Assembly (NCBI GenBank): GCA_029246125.1
Contig: JAQWNZ010000006.1
Span: forward strand, 1-32,623
Source: Flavobacteriaceae bacterium
Lineage (GTDB): Bacteria; Bacteroidota; Bacteroidia; Flavobacteriales; Flavobacteriaceae
Reading direction: 5' to 3'
Length of the DNA stretch: 32,623 bases
Shown here: positions 19,464 through 30,082 of the stretch, piece by piece
How the letters are laid out: each line of letters opens with the position of its first letter
Position numbering within the stretch: the first letter of the stretch is position 1
Made by a program: the position numbers and the translations under genes
Notes under the pieces: model-generated
What the model was told of the DNA's origin: nothing
Database searches by the model: none
Seen by the model: only the letters and a program-made list of their open reading frames with translations

Positions 19464-20041
19464 GACAATTCTTCAGGACTATTTCCTTCATTCCACTTAA
19501 TATTACATCCCAGGCTTGGATTCTGCATACCATTAGTATGCTCTCCTTTAAGCATTGAATTAAAAGCAGCATGTAAGTCTTTTCCTGTAATTGGATTTTT
19601 ATTGCCTGGTCTTGAGTCATCATATCTTCCTCGATAATACAAACTTAAATCAATGTCAAACAAATAAAAATCAGGTGTACAGGCTGCTTTATATGCATGG
19701 GCGATCTCCTGAGTTTTATCAAATAAATACGGGAAAGTAAATTTTTTTTCTAATGCTAGTGTATACATTTTCTCGGGTCCATCTTGTGGATGGCTTATCG
19801 TGCTGTTGCTTGAAATTGCAATAGTATTTACACCTTTTTTAGAAAATTCTTCTGAAGTTTCAATAAGAGCATCTAATAAATGAATAACATAAGGACAGTG
19901 ATTACACATAAAAACAACTAGAGTACCCGATTTACCTTTGAGTTGATTCAAATTTTCAACTTTTCCTGAAACTACATTAGTTAATGAAAAATCAGGAGCC
20001 TTTGTTTGTAAAGGAAGCATGTAAGATTCTGTAATAGCCAT
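19460..20041 (-). CDS. Thioredoxin/redoxin family protein (AhpC/TSA-like)
   Basis: KAPDFSLTNVVSGK, LVVFMCNHCPYVIHLL (CxxC), ACTPDFYLFD (cis-Pro), RYDDSRPGN. Confidence 0.9.
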   Translation of the reverse strand: MAITESYMLPLQTKAPDFSLTNVVSGKVENLNQLKGKSGTLVVFMCNHCPYVIHLLDALIETSEEFSKKGVNTIAISSNSTISHPQDGPEKMYTLALEKKFTFPYLFDKTQEIAHAYKAACTPDFYLFDIDLSLYYRGRYDDSRPGNKNPITGKDLHAAFNSMLKGEHTNGMQNPSLGCNIKWNEGNSPEELS

Positions 20042-20105
20042 TTGAATTCAATTTAATTACTGAATTTAAAAGTAGTATTTTTATGCCAATCAAAAAATAT
20101 CATCC

Positions 20106-20432
20106 ATGATTGATTTTACAACTTTTGAGAGACTTGATATCCGAGTTGGAACGGTGTTGGAAGTCAATGATTTTCCTGAGGCCATAAAACCTGCATATCA
20201 ACTCCTAATTGATTTTGGTCCACTTGGTACTTTAAACTCTTCCGCTCAAATTACTAAACGATATAATAAAAAGGATCTGGTAGGAAAACAATTGGTTGCA
20301 GTTGTGAATCTGGGAACTAAAAAAATCGCTCATTTTGAAAGTCAATGTTTAATTTTAGGTGCTAAAGATGAAGACGACATAATAATTTTATGTCCCGAAA
20401 CCGAATTACCAAATGGCCAACAAATTTTATAA
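20106..20432 (+). CDS. tRNA-binding domain (CsaA-like) protein
   Basis: FERLDIRVGTVLEVNDFPEAIKPAYQLLIDFGPLG...SSAQITKRY...LVAVVNLGTKKIAHFESQCLILGA; OB-fold EMAP/CsaA pattern. Confidence 0.9.
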   Translation: MIDFTTFERLDIRVGTVLEVNDFPEAIKPAYQLLIDFGPLGTLNSSAQITKRYNKKDLVGKQLVAVVNLGTKKIAHFESQCLILGAKDEDDIIILCPETELPNGQQIL

Positions 20433-20433
20433 A

Positions 20434-22947
20434 TCACATCTTATCAGAAAGGAAAAGGGCATTGGTGAGAATTCTATTAGTTCCATACCAGAATGCCCTA
20501 AAATTTGTATTATCTATTAAAACAATTACTCTACCGCGATTCATTTTTTGAGTTTGAAAAGGAACAGTATTTTTTAATAATTCTAAATTTTCTTCTGTCA
20601 CATAACCACTTATAAGTGGATTAGCTGTATATTTTATTGGATTATTATAGCTCTGCTTATGTGGTTCAATGTAGATATTAGTATTTCTAAAAACAGCTAA
20701 ATTTTCATTTTGAAACCCAAAATTTATTGGATGAGTTCTGTCTAATATTGTATTAAATATAGCCCCACTGGTTAATTGTGCCCCTGTAAATTTGTCTTTA
20801 TTCTCAAAATTGACCTCTTTTGCAATCAACTCTTTATTTAAAAATTTCAAGTCTATAAATTTATTTTTATTTAGCCATTTAGAAGTGTATCGATATCCGA
20901 TTAGCGTACCGCCCTCACTTACAAACTTTTTTAATTTATCTGCTTGAGAATCTAGTGCAGTTCCACTAAAGCTTGGAATGATTAAATGAGTATAACGATT
21001 TAAGTTTACTTGAGTTAGTTCTCTGATGTCAATTTTAGAAATTGAAATATCATGACGAGTATCCAATAAATGCCAAATTTCGCCCGCATCATAACTGCGA
21101 ATACCCTCTCCAACGAGTATTGCGATTTCTGGTTTTTTAACCGTACTAAAATCAAGTGAGCCTAAATCTATTCCCTTCGTGAAGCCTGTTTCAGAGCTAT
21201 GAATTTTTAGATGGCTAAAACCTGCACCATTTTTGAGTATGGTGTATAACTCTTCTTCTGTCACATTTTGGTTCTTTACAGGTATCATGTAAGTCCCATA
21301 GTCATATTTTTTTCCGTTCAGAATAAATGGAGTAAGCCCAACCTTAACACGAATGTTTTGTTTGAGTAAATAGTTTAATAATTTAGGAGTATAGTAATTA
21401 TGAGCTTCAAATAGGTATGCATAGCTTGCTTTTGAAATAACTTTCCCCTTATCAGGTTTAATATCAGTGATCTCATTACCAATCAGAGAAGTATCGGTTT
21501 CTATACTGTAATTGAGGTTAAAGGCATAAGGGAATGCCCAAGCTGAAACATCATAGAAAATGCTGTCTTTGAATTTTGTTTGCTTATTAAACATTGCTTG
21601 AATAAGTTGATGCTTTTTTTGTTCTAATGGAATGACATAGCTGTTTTTTGGAGTATAATTTTTTCCATCGCGAGAGAAGTTTCTATTCAATTTATGAAAC
21701 TTAATTTTATGTCGCTTTAGGATCATGGCAAACTGATAACTTTTTACAGGATCTTTTCCACTACTAAAAACAATAGCTTTTTGTTTGCTTTTGAAGGATA
21801 TGTCTCTAATATCTGAATAGAATTCTTTAAAATAATTTAAAATTTCTATTCGCATAGAAGTTGCTGCTTTTAGAGTAGTAAATGCTGCTGTTAATTGGTT
21901 ACGAATTGTAAAAGGAAATGTTAATAATCCATTTTCACTTTCTTGAACATGACCTCTTGAACTCGCTTGCTCAAATAAAATACCTATACCTCCATTAACA
22001 TCAGGATATGCAGATCCTTTTCCTAAATAAAAATCATCAAAATTTTCTTCAGAATAGTATAATGAACCTAATTTATCAAATCCTTTTATATGATAAGAAG
22101 CAATTTTTGACGTTATTTCTTGATTCTTATGTGGAATTAAAGGGTTTACTCTAGATGACACACCTGGTTGAAAAAAGAAAGAAGAATTTGTACCCATTTC
22201 GTGATGATCAGTTAAGATATTAGGCAACCAATCACTGAATGTTTTGATCCTAGCTTTAGATTCTGGAAGTTGAATTGGAAGCCAATCTCTATTTAGATCA
22301 AACCAATAATGATTTGTCCTTCCACCTGGCCAAACTTCATTATATTCTCTATCATTTGAATCTGAAGTAAAGTTTTGATTTTTATTTGAATTCACCCAAT
22401 TAGAAAAGCGTTGCAAGCCATCAGGATTAAAGCTTGGATCAAATAAAATAACAAGTTCCTCTAGCATTTTTAAAGTTTCTGGGTCTTGACTTGCGGCGAG
22501 ATGGTAGGCCATTAAAAGTGAAGCGTTGGAACCACTGGGTTCATTTCCATGAATTGAAAATCCTTGGTAAACCACTAACGGCTGCTCTTCAATTTTAATT
22601 TTTTCAGCGCCAACTTCAGTCAATGCCATGTGAGTTTTTTGAATCTCGTTTATTCGTTTATGATTTAAGGGACTGGTTATTGTTAAAAGTAATATAGGGC
22701 GACCTTCAAAAGTATACCCTCTATTCTCGAGTTGAATACGATCTGAACTTTCAGCTAGTCGGTGCATATAACTTACCAATTTATCATGTGAAACATGCCA
22801 AGTTCCTATTTCATAACCCAAGAGGCTTTTAGGTTGAGGAATATTATCATCGTAAGGGTGATTGGGATCTAAGTAATAGTCTAATGAAATTTGACTAAAA
22901 AGAGAATTGCAGAGAAGTAATCCGAAAAGGGCGAATAAATTTTTCAT
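20434..22947 (-). CDS. Secreted M14-family zinc carboxypeptidase
   Basis: Signal peptide MKNLFALFGLLLCNSLFSQ; FSIHGNEPSGSNASLL (HxxE), FDPSFNPDGLQRF, DHHEMGTNSSFFFQPG. Confidence 0.9.
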   Translation of the reverse strand: MKNLFALFGLLLCNSLFSQISLDYYLDPNHPYDDNIPQPKSLLGYEIGTWHVSHDKLVSYMHRLAESSDRIQLENRGYTFEGRPILLLTITSPLNHKRINEIQKTHMALTEVGAEKIKIEEQPLVVYQGFSIHGNEPSGSNASLLMAYHLAASQDPETLKMLEELVILFDPSFNPDGLQRFSNWVNSNKNQNFTSDSNDREYNEVWPGGRTNHYWFDLNRDWLPIQLPESKARIKTFSDWLPNILTDHHEMGTNSSFFFQPGVSSRVNPLIPHKNQEITSKIASYHIKGFDKLGSLYYSEENFDDFYLGKGSAYPDVNGGIGILFEQASSRGHVQESENGLLTFPFTIRNQLTAAFTTLKAATSMRIEILNYFKEFYSDIRDISFKSKQKAIVFSSGKDPVKSYQFAMILKRHKIKFHKLNRNFSRDGKNYTPKNSYVIPLEQKKHQLIQAMFNKQTKFKDSIFYDVSAWAFPYAFNLNYSIETDTSLIGNEITDIKPDKGKVISKASYAYLFEAHNYYTPKLLNYLLKQNIRVKVGLTPFILNGKKYDYGTYMIPVKNQNVTEEELYTILKNGAGFSHLKIHSSETGFTKGIDLGSLDFSTVKKPEIAILVGEGIRSYDAGEIWHLLDTRHDISISKIDIRELTQVNLNRYTHLIIPSFSGTALDSQADKLKKFVSEGGTLIGYRYTSKWLNKNKFIDLKFLNKELIAKEVNFENKDKFTGAQLTSGAIFNTILDRTHPINFGFQNENLAVFRNTNIYIEPHKQSYNNPIKYTANPLISGYVTEENLELLKNTVPFQTQKMNRGRVIVLIDNTNFRAFWYGTNRILTNALFLSDKM

Positions 22948-23020
22948 GAAAAAGTAATTTTAGACAATTAAAGGATTAAAATATTATCAACATAAAAAAT
23001 TAAATTGACTATTTTTTGAT

Positions 23021-23048
23021 AAAAAATTAGATTAAATATTAAATCTAA
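23021..23048 (-). terminator. AT-rich candidate terminator overlapping the stop codon of the DUF3276 gene
   Basis: On -: TTAGATT-TAATATTT-AATCTAA followed by TTTTTT. Confidence 0.5.
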
Positions 23049-23371
23049 TGAGATTCAGAGTTAATGTTTTTTGGAGAGTAGTTTTTTTGATGGCGCTCAC
23101 TAATAACCTCATGTCCTCTATTTTGAAAGATAAAAGAAATAGAATCTTGAAGAAAATTAGTAAAGTTTTCAAAATCTTCTTTATAGAGGTAAATCTTATG
23201 TTTTTTGTAATAATATGAACCATCTTCATTGGTGAATTTTTTACTCTCAGTAATGGTTAAATAATAATCACTGGCTTTTGTCTCTCTTACATCAAAAAAG
23301 TAAGTGCGCCTTCCTGCTCTAAGAATTTTAGAGTAAATTTCTTCAATATTATCTTCTTCGAAGTCTCTCAT
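23045..23371 (-). CDS. DUF3276 / PUR-family nucleic-acid-binding protein
   Basis: MRDFEEDNIEEIYSKILRAGRRTYFFDVRETKASDYYLTITESKK; start placed at MRDFEEDN. Confidence 0.88.
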   Translation of the reverse strand: MRDFEEDNIEEIYSKILRAGRRTYFFDVRETKASDYYLTITESKKFTNEDGSYYYKKHKIYLYKEDFENFTNFLQDSISFIFQNRGHEVISERHQKNYSPKNINSESH

Positions 23372-23431
23372 TTTGTTCAAATTATTCTTTAATTTAAAGG
23401 CAATTTTATTAAAAAAACTAAACAATACAAA

Positions 23432-25186
23432 TTATTTAGTGCTGTTGGCCTGCTGAATTTCATATAATTCTTTATAATAACCCATAACATCAATCAAATC
23501 AGTATGTTGACCTTGTTGAACTATTTTGCCATTTTCGAAAACAATGATTTGATCTGCATGTTTTAATGATGAAATACGATGACTTACTATAAGAGTTGTT
23601 TTGTTTTTTGTAATTGTTTTGAGGTGTTTTAAGATTTCTTCTTCAGTGTCTGTGTCAACTGATGAAAGACAATCATCAAGTAGTAAAATCTGCGGATCTT
23701 TTATTAAAGCACGGGCTATAGAGATTCGTTGAATTTGTCCTCCAGACAGGGTAATACCACGTTCTCCTAATAATGTTTTATAACCTTCCTTAAATTTGAC
23801 AATATTGTTATCTACAACAGCTTTTTTTGCATAATCTTGAATGACTTCAAACGAAGCTTTTGGATTACCAAATCTTATGTTATTTTCAATACTCTCAGAA
23901 AATAAAAATCCATTTTGGGGTACATAACCAATAGAGTTTCTTAGTTTATTAATCTTGAATTCTTTCAAGTTATGACCATCTAGATAAACACCGCCCTTAG
24001 TTGGATCATAAATCCTTAAAATAATATCTAATAGAGTTGATTTTCCGGATCCAATATTTCCTATAATTCCAAGCGTGCTACCTGATGGAATAATTAAATT
24101 TAAATTATATAGAGCTTTAATTCCTGTTTCAGGATAAGTTAAACTAACATTTTTAAACTCTATATCACCAATAATTTCACCAACAACCCCCTTTCCTGAC
24201 TGAATTTCAGGTTGTTGTTCAACAAAAGCATTAATTCTTTTTTGTGAAGCTTCGGCTTGTTGCACTATGGATGTAATCCATCCCACAACAGCTACAGGCC
24301 AAGTAAGCATATTAACGTAGATGATAAATTCTGCTAAAACTCCAATTTCAATAGATTCATTGATGTATTGATTACCACCAACAAAAATTACAATCAAATT
24401 ACTACAACCTATTAATAAAATCATCAAAGGGAAGAACCAAGCTTGAACTTTGACCAAATCCATGTTTTTAATATAACTTTCTGAAGCAAGTAATTTAAAA
24501 TCGGCAGAAAATCGACTTTGAAGGTTGTAAGACTTAATTACAGCAATTCCGCTAAAGCTTTCTTGTGCAAAAGATGACATTTTAGAAAGCATTTCTTGAA
24601 CAAGAGTGCTTTTTTGGTTAATTATTCTACTTAGTTTGTAAATAGTAATAGATAATAAGGGAAGAGGTAATAAAGTATAAAGAGTTAATTCTGGGGCAAT
24701 AGTGATCATATATGAAATCACAATGACAAAAAGAGAAATAGTATTAATACTGTACATAAAAGCTGGCCCTACGTACATCCTGACTTTTCCTACATCTTCA
24801 CTAATTCGATTCATTAGATCACCAGTGCGATTGTTTTTGTAAAATCGTTGAGTCAAACTTTGATATTGCCAAAAGATCTCATTTTTTAAATCATATTCAA
24901 TGTAGCGTGATACATTGATGATTGTTTGTCGCATTAGAAAAGTTAAAAATCCAGATACCAGAGTAGTACATATTATTACTAAAATATTAATTAAAAGGAT
25001 TTCTTTAATAATTGTTAAATCAGAGCTTTCTGATTCCAAAAAATTTTCTACTGCAGTGAGTGAATTACCGATCAACCGAGGAGCAACTAACGAAAATATC
25101 CTAGCTACTACCGTGATTAAAAATCCTAATAGTAGTTTCGTCCTGTATTTAAAAAAATATTTATTAAGATATTGAAGCTCTTTCAT
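23432..25186 (-). CDS. ABC transporter, fused permease/ATP-binding (exporter type)
   Basis: N-terminal TM domain; IIGNIGSGKSTLLDIILRIYDPTKGG, GERGITLSGGQIQRISIARALIKDPQILLLDDCLSSVDTDTE. Confidence 0.94.
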   Translation of the reverse strand: MKELQYLNKYFFKYRTKLLLGFLITVVARIFSLVAPRLIGNSLTAVENFLESESSDLTIIKEILLINILVIICTTLVSGFLTFLMRQTIINVSRYIEYDLKNEIFWQYQSLTQRFYKNNRTGDLMNRISEDVGKVRMYVGPAFMYSINTISLFVIVISYMITIAPELTLYTLLPLPLLSITIYKLSRIINQKSTLVQEMLSKMSSFAQESFSGIAVIKSYNLQSRFSADFKLLASESYIKNMDLVKVQAWFFPLMILLIGCSNLIVIFVGGNQYINESIEIGVLAEFIIYVNMLTWPVAVVGWITSIVQQAEASQKRINAFVEQQPEIQSGKGVVGEIIGDIEFKNVSLTYPETGIKALYNLNLIIPSGSTLGIIGNIGSGKSTLLDIILRIYDPTKGGVYLDGHNLKEFKINKLRNSIGYVPQNGFLFSESIENNIRFGNPKASFEVIQDYAKKAVVDNNIVKFKEGYKTLLGERGITLSGGQIQRISIARALIKDPQILLLDDCLSSVDTDTEEEILKHLKTITKNKTTLIVSHRISSLKHADQIIVFENGKIVQQGQHTDLIDVMGYYKELYEIQQANSTK

Positions 25187-25310
25187 AATTGTAAAGTAAC
25201 AAATGTAATCAAATGAAAAGGCTTAGTAAAAATGCTAATCGAAACTTTTTTAATAGTTATAGTTGTAATCAATTTATTAAATTATTTTTACTCCGTCAAA
25301 GTTCATAAAC

Positions 25311-26252
25311 ATGCTCACAAGACGTCATATTCGGATTAAAGTAATGCAATCTGCATATTCATTTTATCACAAACAGAATTTTGTATTAGAAGAAGAAATA
25401 AAATTTTTTGAAGCCAGTCTTTCCAAAACATATGATCTTTACATATCTATACTTGGGTTGATTAAATCTCTTATGGATTTTAGTATTCAGCAGTTGAAGA
25501 CACATGAAGAATTAGGAGTCCATGAAGTCAATTATCGAAATATTAAAAAATTCTCACAAAATAAAGTTTTGCTAATGATTCAGCGGCATCCAGTTTTGAA
25601 AAAAAAGTTGAAGTCTAAAAAATCAATTAATTGGGAACTTGAATTTGTTTTTTTGAAGGAACTCCTTCGTAAGATCATTGAAAATAGTTCTTTCAACGAA
25701 TACCAAAAAATATTTAATCCAACCTGGAATGAAGACTTAGAATGGTTTATAAAATCTTTTAAAATTCATATTGCCTCTTCAGATTATCTCTATGAATTTT
25801 TGGAGGATCAACATATTACTTGGATAGATGATTTACCTCTAATAAATACATTTTTATCGAAAACTTTCAAAAAGCTAATTGCGAAAAAAATTGAATTACT
25901 TCCTTTCCCTGAGTTTATAAAAAGTAATGAAGATGTCAAATTTGGAAGAGATTTATTAGAAAAAATAATTATTAATGACCAAAAATTAGAATTGGAGTTG
26001 GAAGGTAAAACACCCAATTGGGATACTGATCGAATTGCAATTTTAGATCGTGTAGTTTTAAAAATTGCTATAGCAGAATTGTTATTTTTTCCAAGCATAC
26101 CAACAAAAGTCACTATGAATGAATACTTGGAAATTGCTAAAGATTATTCTACACCAAAAAGTAATAACTTTGTAAATGGTGTTTTAGACAAATTAGTTAG
26201 AGAATTTAAAGAAGAAAATAGGCTTAACAAAAGCGGAAGAGGGTTGTTGTAA
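25311..26252 (+). CDS. nusB: Transcription antitermination protein NusB (long Bacteroidota form)
   Basis: MLTRRHIRIKVMQSAYSF...; C-terminal DRIAILDRVVLKIAIAELLFFPSIPTKVTMNEYLEIAKDYSTPKSNNFVNGVLDKL. Confidence 0.93.
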   Translation: MLTRRHIRIKVMQSAYSFYHKQNFVLEEEIKFFEASLSKTYDLYISILGLIKSLMDFSIQQLKTHEELGVHEVNYRNIKKFSQNKVLLMIQRHPVLKKKLKSKKSINWELEFVFLKELLRKIIENSSFNEYQKIFNPTWNEDLEWFIKSFKIHIASSDYLYEFLEDQHITWIDDLPLINTFLSKTFKKLIAKKIELLPFPEFIKSNEDVKFGRDLLEKIIINDQKLELELEGKTPNWDTDRIAILDRVVLKIAIAELLFFPSIPTKVTMNEYLEIAKDYSTPKSNNFVNGVLDKLVREFKEENRLNKSGRGLL

Positions 26253-26273
26253 AAAGTTTTTTTGTTAATTTTG
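26244..26273 (+). promoter_or_regulatory. Bacteroidota-type promoter for the DUF1573 lipoprotein gene
   Basis: TTG (26244-26246) - 19 nt - TAATTTTG (26266-26273), agreeing with -33 TTG / -7 TAnnTTTG; start codon at 26299. Confidence 0.6.
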
Positions 26274-26298
26274 AAAAACACTAATCCTAATAATAATT

Positions 26299-26805
26299 AT
26301 GAAAAAAATTTTAATATTCTGTTTTACTGTAACTTTTGTTTTTTTTACAGCATGTCAGGGGAATTCTGCTAAAAAAGTCAATAGCTCAAATGCTAACTCT
26401 TCTAGCTCCTCGGCTCCTGCAAAAAAAGCTACAGGTGGCCCAGCCATGACTTTTGATAAAACTTCTCACGATTTTGGAATTATTTCTGAAGGAGAGAAAG
26501 TAAGAACTACTTTTGCATTCACCAATACAGGCGACTCAGATCTAATAATAGTTGACGCCAGAGGCAGTTGCGGATGTACAGTACCTGAGTATCCTAAAAA
26601 TGAGCCCATAGCTCCAGGTCAATCAGGATCTATTGTAGTTAGTTTTGATTCAAGTAATAAGCCTGGTATCCAGCAAAAATCTGTAACACTATCGGCCAAT
26701 ACTTCCTCAGGAAGAGAAATGTTGAGAATTAAATCCAACGTTACCCCCGATCCAATAAAACAGAAACAAAGAGAAGCTCAAGCCAAAGCACGTCAACAAA
26801 ATTAA
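26299..26805 (+). CDS. DUF1573 domain lipoprotein
   Basis: Lipobox MKKILIFCFTVTFVFFTAC; FDKTSHDFGIISEGEKVRTTFAFTNTGDSDLIIVDARGSCGCTVPEYPK. Confidence 0.93.
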   Translation: MKKILIFCFTVTFVFFTACQGNSAKKVNSSNANSSSSSAPAKKATGGPAMTFDKTSHDFGIISEGEKVRTTFAFTNTGDSDLIIVDARGSCGCTVPEYPKNEPIAPGQSGSIVVSFDSSNKPGIQQKSVTLSANTSSGREMLRIKSNVTPDPIKQKQREAQAKARQQN

Positions 26806-26816
26806 AACTTCACATT

Positions 26817-27113
26817 ATGTCAGAAGGTCTTTCAGGACAATTACCTTTTTTACTTTTAATGTTAGTTGTATTTTTCTTTTTTATCATTTTACCGCAGCAA
26901 CGAAGACAAAAAAAGGAAAAAAATTTTATGCTAGATATGAAAAAAGGAGACCGAGTAATAACTAAAAGTGGAATCCATGGTAAAATCATGGAACTAAATG
27001 ATAAAGACAACACTTGTACAGTTGAAACCATGGCTGGTAAGCTTAAAATTGAACGTTCTGCTATATCACTGGAGTTGAGTTCTAAACTTAATGCCCCACA
27101 AGTAAAAAAGTAA
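26817..27113 (+). CDS. yajC: Preprotein translocase subunit YajC
   Basis: Single [39 protein letters not shown]. Confidence 0.95.
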   Translation: MSEGLSGQLPFLLLMLVVFFFFIILPQQRRQKKEKNFMLDMKKGDRVITKSGIHGKIMELNDKDNTCTVETMAGKLKIERSAISLELSSKLNAPQVKK

Positions 27114-27118
27114 CTTTT

Positions 27119-27142
27119 TATCCCGTCTCTTTAGACGGGATA
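27119..27142 (+). terminator. Perfect 10-bp hairpin between yajC and pyrD (terminator or leader hairpin)
   Basis: TATCCCGTCT-CTTT-AGACGGGATA followed by TTTATT; ends 9 nt before the pyrD ATG. Confidence 0.8.
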
Positions 27143-27151
27143 TTTATTGAA

Positions 27152-28174
27152 ATGTATAAGAAACTAGTCCAACCTTTTTTGTTCCTATTTGATCCTGAAA
27201 AGGTGCATTATTTTTCTTTTTCAATGATCAAGTGGCTCTCCTTTATTCCGGGAGCTGCCCAAATAATTAAATTTTTCTTTCAAATAAAACATCCAAAATT
27301 GGAACGAGAAGTATTTGGATTAAAGTTCCCTAATCCTGTAGGTCTTGCTGCTGGCTTTGACAAAAATGCGGTTTTATATAAACAACTCTCTAACTTTGGC
27401 TTTGGATTTATTGAGATTGGAACCCTTACTCCAAAAGCCCAAGTTGGAAATCCAAAAAAAAGACTTTTTCGGCTTAAAGACGATAAAGCGATTATAAATC
27501 GCATGGGGTTCAATAACGATGGAGTAGATAAGGTTTTAAATCGATTAAAGAAAAACACAGATGTATTGATAGGAGGGAACATTGGAAAAAATAAAAATAC
27601 ACCAAATGAAAAAGCAGTTGACGATTATGTGCAATGTTTTAATTCATTATTTAATTATGTAAATTACTTTGTTGTTAATGTAAGTTCACCCAACACACCA
27701 AATCTGAGAGCCTTGCAAGATAAGGAGCCTTTATCCCATTTACTTACTACTCTAAAATCATTAAATACTAAAAAAAGTAATCCTAAGCCCATCTTATTAA
27801 AGATTGCACCAGACCTTATAGATACTCAACTAGACGATATTATTGATATAGTCATTTCTACAAAAATAGACGGAGTGATTGCTACCAATACAACATTAAG
27901 TAGGGAAGGACTAAAATCTAAAAATAAACTTGAAACTGGCGGAATGAGCGGAAAACCGTTAAACAGAAGAAGTACAGAGGTGATACGTTACTTAAGTTCT
28001 AAAAGCAATAACGCATTTCCGATAATTGGAGTAGGGGGTATTCATTCTGCTGAAGATGCCCTTGAAAAAATTGAAGCAGGAGCTTCACTTGTTCAACTTT
28101 ATACTGGTTTTGTTTATGAAGGCCCTGCAGTTATCAAGCGGATTAACAAACTTTTGCTTAGTCAAAATAACTGA
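27152..28174 (+). CDS. pyrD: Dihydroorotate dehydrogenase (quinone, class 2)
   Basis: [91 protein letters not shown]. Confidence 0.96.
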   Translation: MYKKLVQPFLFLFDPEKVHYFSFSMIKWLSFIPGAAQIIKFFFQIKHPKLEREVFGLKFPNPVGLAAGFDKNAVLYKQLSNFGFGFIEIGTLTPKAQVGNPKKRLFRLKDDKAIINRMGFNNDGVDKVLNRLKKNTDVLIGGNIGKNKNTPNEKAVDDYVQCFNSLFNYVNYFVVNVSSPNTPNLRALQDKEPLSHLLTTLKSLNTKKSNPKPILLKIAPDLIDTQLDDIIDIVISTKIDGVIATNTTLSREGLKSKNKLETGGMSGKPLNRRSTEVIRYLSSKSNNAFPIIGVGGIHSAEDALEKIEAGASLVQLYTGFVYEGPAVIKRINKLLLSQNN

Positions 28175-29243
28175 AGCCCTTCTTAGGATCAATGAATAAG
28201 AGGCTTTCATAAATCAAACGGATTACATTTTCAACATCTTCTTTATGAACCATTTCTACGGTAGTGTGCATATAACGCAATGGAAGTGAGATAAGTGCTG
28301 AGGGAACTCCACCATTACTATAAGCAAAGGCATCAGTATCTGTACCAGTATAGCGAGATGAGGCTAAACGTTGAAAAGGAATTTTCTTTTCTTCGGCTGT
28401 TTTAAGAATATGTTCCCGTAATAAGTTGTGAACAGCTGGGGCATAAGAAATAACGGGTCCATCACCAATTTTGGTTAGACCCTCCTGTTTTTTATTAATC
28501 ATAGGAGTTGTTGTATCATGACATACATCTGTTATAATTGCAATATCAGGTTTGATAGTTTGGGTAATCATTTCAGCTCCTCGAAGACCAACCTCCTCTT
28601 GAACCGAGTTTGTAATATATAAACCAAAAGGTAGTGTTATTTTATTTTTTTTTAAAAGACGAGCTACTTGTGCAATCATAAAACCTCCTGCACGGTTGTC
28701 AATTGCACGACAAACAAACTTGTCTTTATTCAAGACTTGAAATTGATCAGGATATGTAATCACACAGCCTACATGAACCCCTAATTTTTCAACCCCCTTT
28801 TTATCCTTAGCACCAACATCAATGAAGATGTTATCCAATTTTGGAATTTCTTCTTTACCACTTTTCCGTGTGTGTATTGCAGGCCAGCCAAAGACTCCTT
28901 TAACAATGGCTTTTTTAGTATGAATGTCAACCCATTTTGAAGGTGCGATTTGATGGTCACTTCCTCCATTTCTAATCACATAAATTAATCCATCATCAGA
29001 AATATAATTGACGTACCAAGAGATTTCATCAGAATGACCTTCGATAACAACCTTAAATTTAGCATCAGGATTGATTACGCCTACAGCTGTTCCATAAGTA
29101 TCTGTGATAAAAGAATCTACATATGGTTCCAAGTATTTCATCCATATTTTTTGTCCACTACTTTCATAACCAGTAGGCGAAGCATTATTTAAATACTTTT
29201 CTAAAAATTGAATTGCTTTTTTATCTAATAAACTCATAAACAA
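28158..29243 (-). CDS. M42 family metallopeptidase
   Basis: [75 protein letters not shown]. Confidence 0.94.
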   Translation of the reverse strand: MFMSLLDKKAIQFLEKYLNNASPTGYESSGQKIWMKYLEPYVDSFITDTYGTAVGVINPDAKFKVVIEGHSDEISWYVNYISDDGLIYVIRNGGSDHQIAPSKWVDIHTKKAIVKGVFGWPAIHTRKSGKEEIPKLDNIFIDVGAKDKKGVEKLGVHVGCVITYPDQFQVLNKDKFVCRAIDNRAGGFMIAQVARLLKKNKITLPFGLYITNSVQEEVGLRGAEMITQTIKPDIAIITDVCHDTTTPMINKKQEGLTKIGDGPVISYAPAVHNLLREHILKTAEEKKIPFQRLASSRYTGTDTDAFAYSNGGVPSALISLPLRYMHTTVEMVHKEDVENVIRLIYESLLFIDPKKGFSYFD

Positions 29244-29372
29244 AGGTTAATATAATATCGATTTTCAAAAGTAAGAATAATCCTAAAGAAAAGAGCTAGA
29301 CCCAAATAATTTGTATTTTTACAGGGCTGTTTTATATAAACTAGGATACCCTAATTTATTATTTTTACTGAA

Positions 29373-30065
29373 ATGCTGATTATACGTACTGCTTTTATTT
29401 CCATTATTTTATTTCCATTTTTTCTTTACTCTCAAGACCAAGATAGTTCTGATAATTCGGAACAGTTACTTTATAAGTTTGAAACTGATTCCATTCCCAA
29501 TTCAGGTATTCGTTTAAAAGAAGTGGTTTTATTTCAACCCCTTAGATTTAAAAGTATGAACGAATTACGCAAGTATGTCATTTTAAGAAATAGAACATTA
29601 CGTGTATATCCTTATGCTAAGTTAGCTGCTGACCGTTTGGATACTTTAACTTTACGATTAGAGGAAATTAAGAAAAGGCGTCAAAAGAAAAAATATATTA
29701 AGCGAATTGAAAAATTTATTTATGATGAATTTGAAGTTGAGCTTAAAAAACTTTCTCGTTCTCAGGGACGTATCCTAATTAAATTAGTTCACAGACAAAC
29801 TGGAGAAACCACACATGAACTAATTAAAGTATTAAGGAATGGTTGGAAGGCAATGATTTACCAAACTACTGCTTCATTATTTAAACTTTCATTAAAAGAA
29901 ATTTATGATCCTGAGATTATTTACGAAGATTTTTTGATTGAAGATATTCTTCAACGTGCCTATGGAGATGGCCTTATTGAACTTGATCCAACAGCATTGT
30001 CGTATAACTTAGACAGTCTTTATACTATTTGGAAAGAAGAAAAGAATCCATTAACAAAGGATTAG
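29373..30065 (+). CDS. DUF4294 domain protein (secreted/periplasmic)
   Basis: Signal peptide; VYPYAKLAADRLDTLTLRLEEIKKRRQKKKYIKRIEKFIYDEFEVELKKLSRSQGRILIKLVHRQTGETT. Confidence 0.85.
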   Translation: MLIIRTAFISIILFPFFLYSQDQDSSDNSEQLLYKFETDSIPNSGIRLKEVVLFQPLRFKSMNELRKYVILRNRTLRVYPYAKLAADRLDTLTLRLEEIKKRRQKKKYIKRIEKFIYDEFEVELKKLSRSQGRILIKLVHRQTGETTHELIKVLRNGWKAMIYQTTASLFKLSLKEIYDPEIIYEDFLIEDILQRAYGDGLIELDPTALSYNLDSLYTIWKEEKNPLTKD

Positions 30066-30082
30066 AAATTTTGATATAATGC

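Noticed and set aside
19306-19623. 105-aa - ORF spanning the PPIase/redoxin junction
   Set aside because: Out-of-frame with the redoxin and antisense to the FKBP domain; repetitive Leu-rich shadow.
20042-20051. TTGAATTCAA palindrome upstream of the redoxin gene
   Set aside because: Short AT-rich palindrome without a second copy; expected by chance.
23032-23229. 65-aa - ORF overlapping the DUF3276 gene
   Set aside because: Out-of-frame with the conserved DUF3276 frame.
24915-25175. 86-aa + ORF antisense to the ABC transporter
   Set aside because: No motif and fully contained in a strong gene.
25808-26113. 101-aa - ORF antisense to nusB; similarly 26810-27031, 27280-27582, 28781-28969 and 31250-31441
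   Set aside because: All are shadows of well-supported genes.
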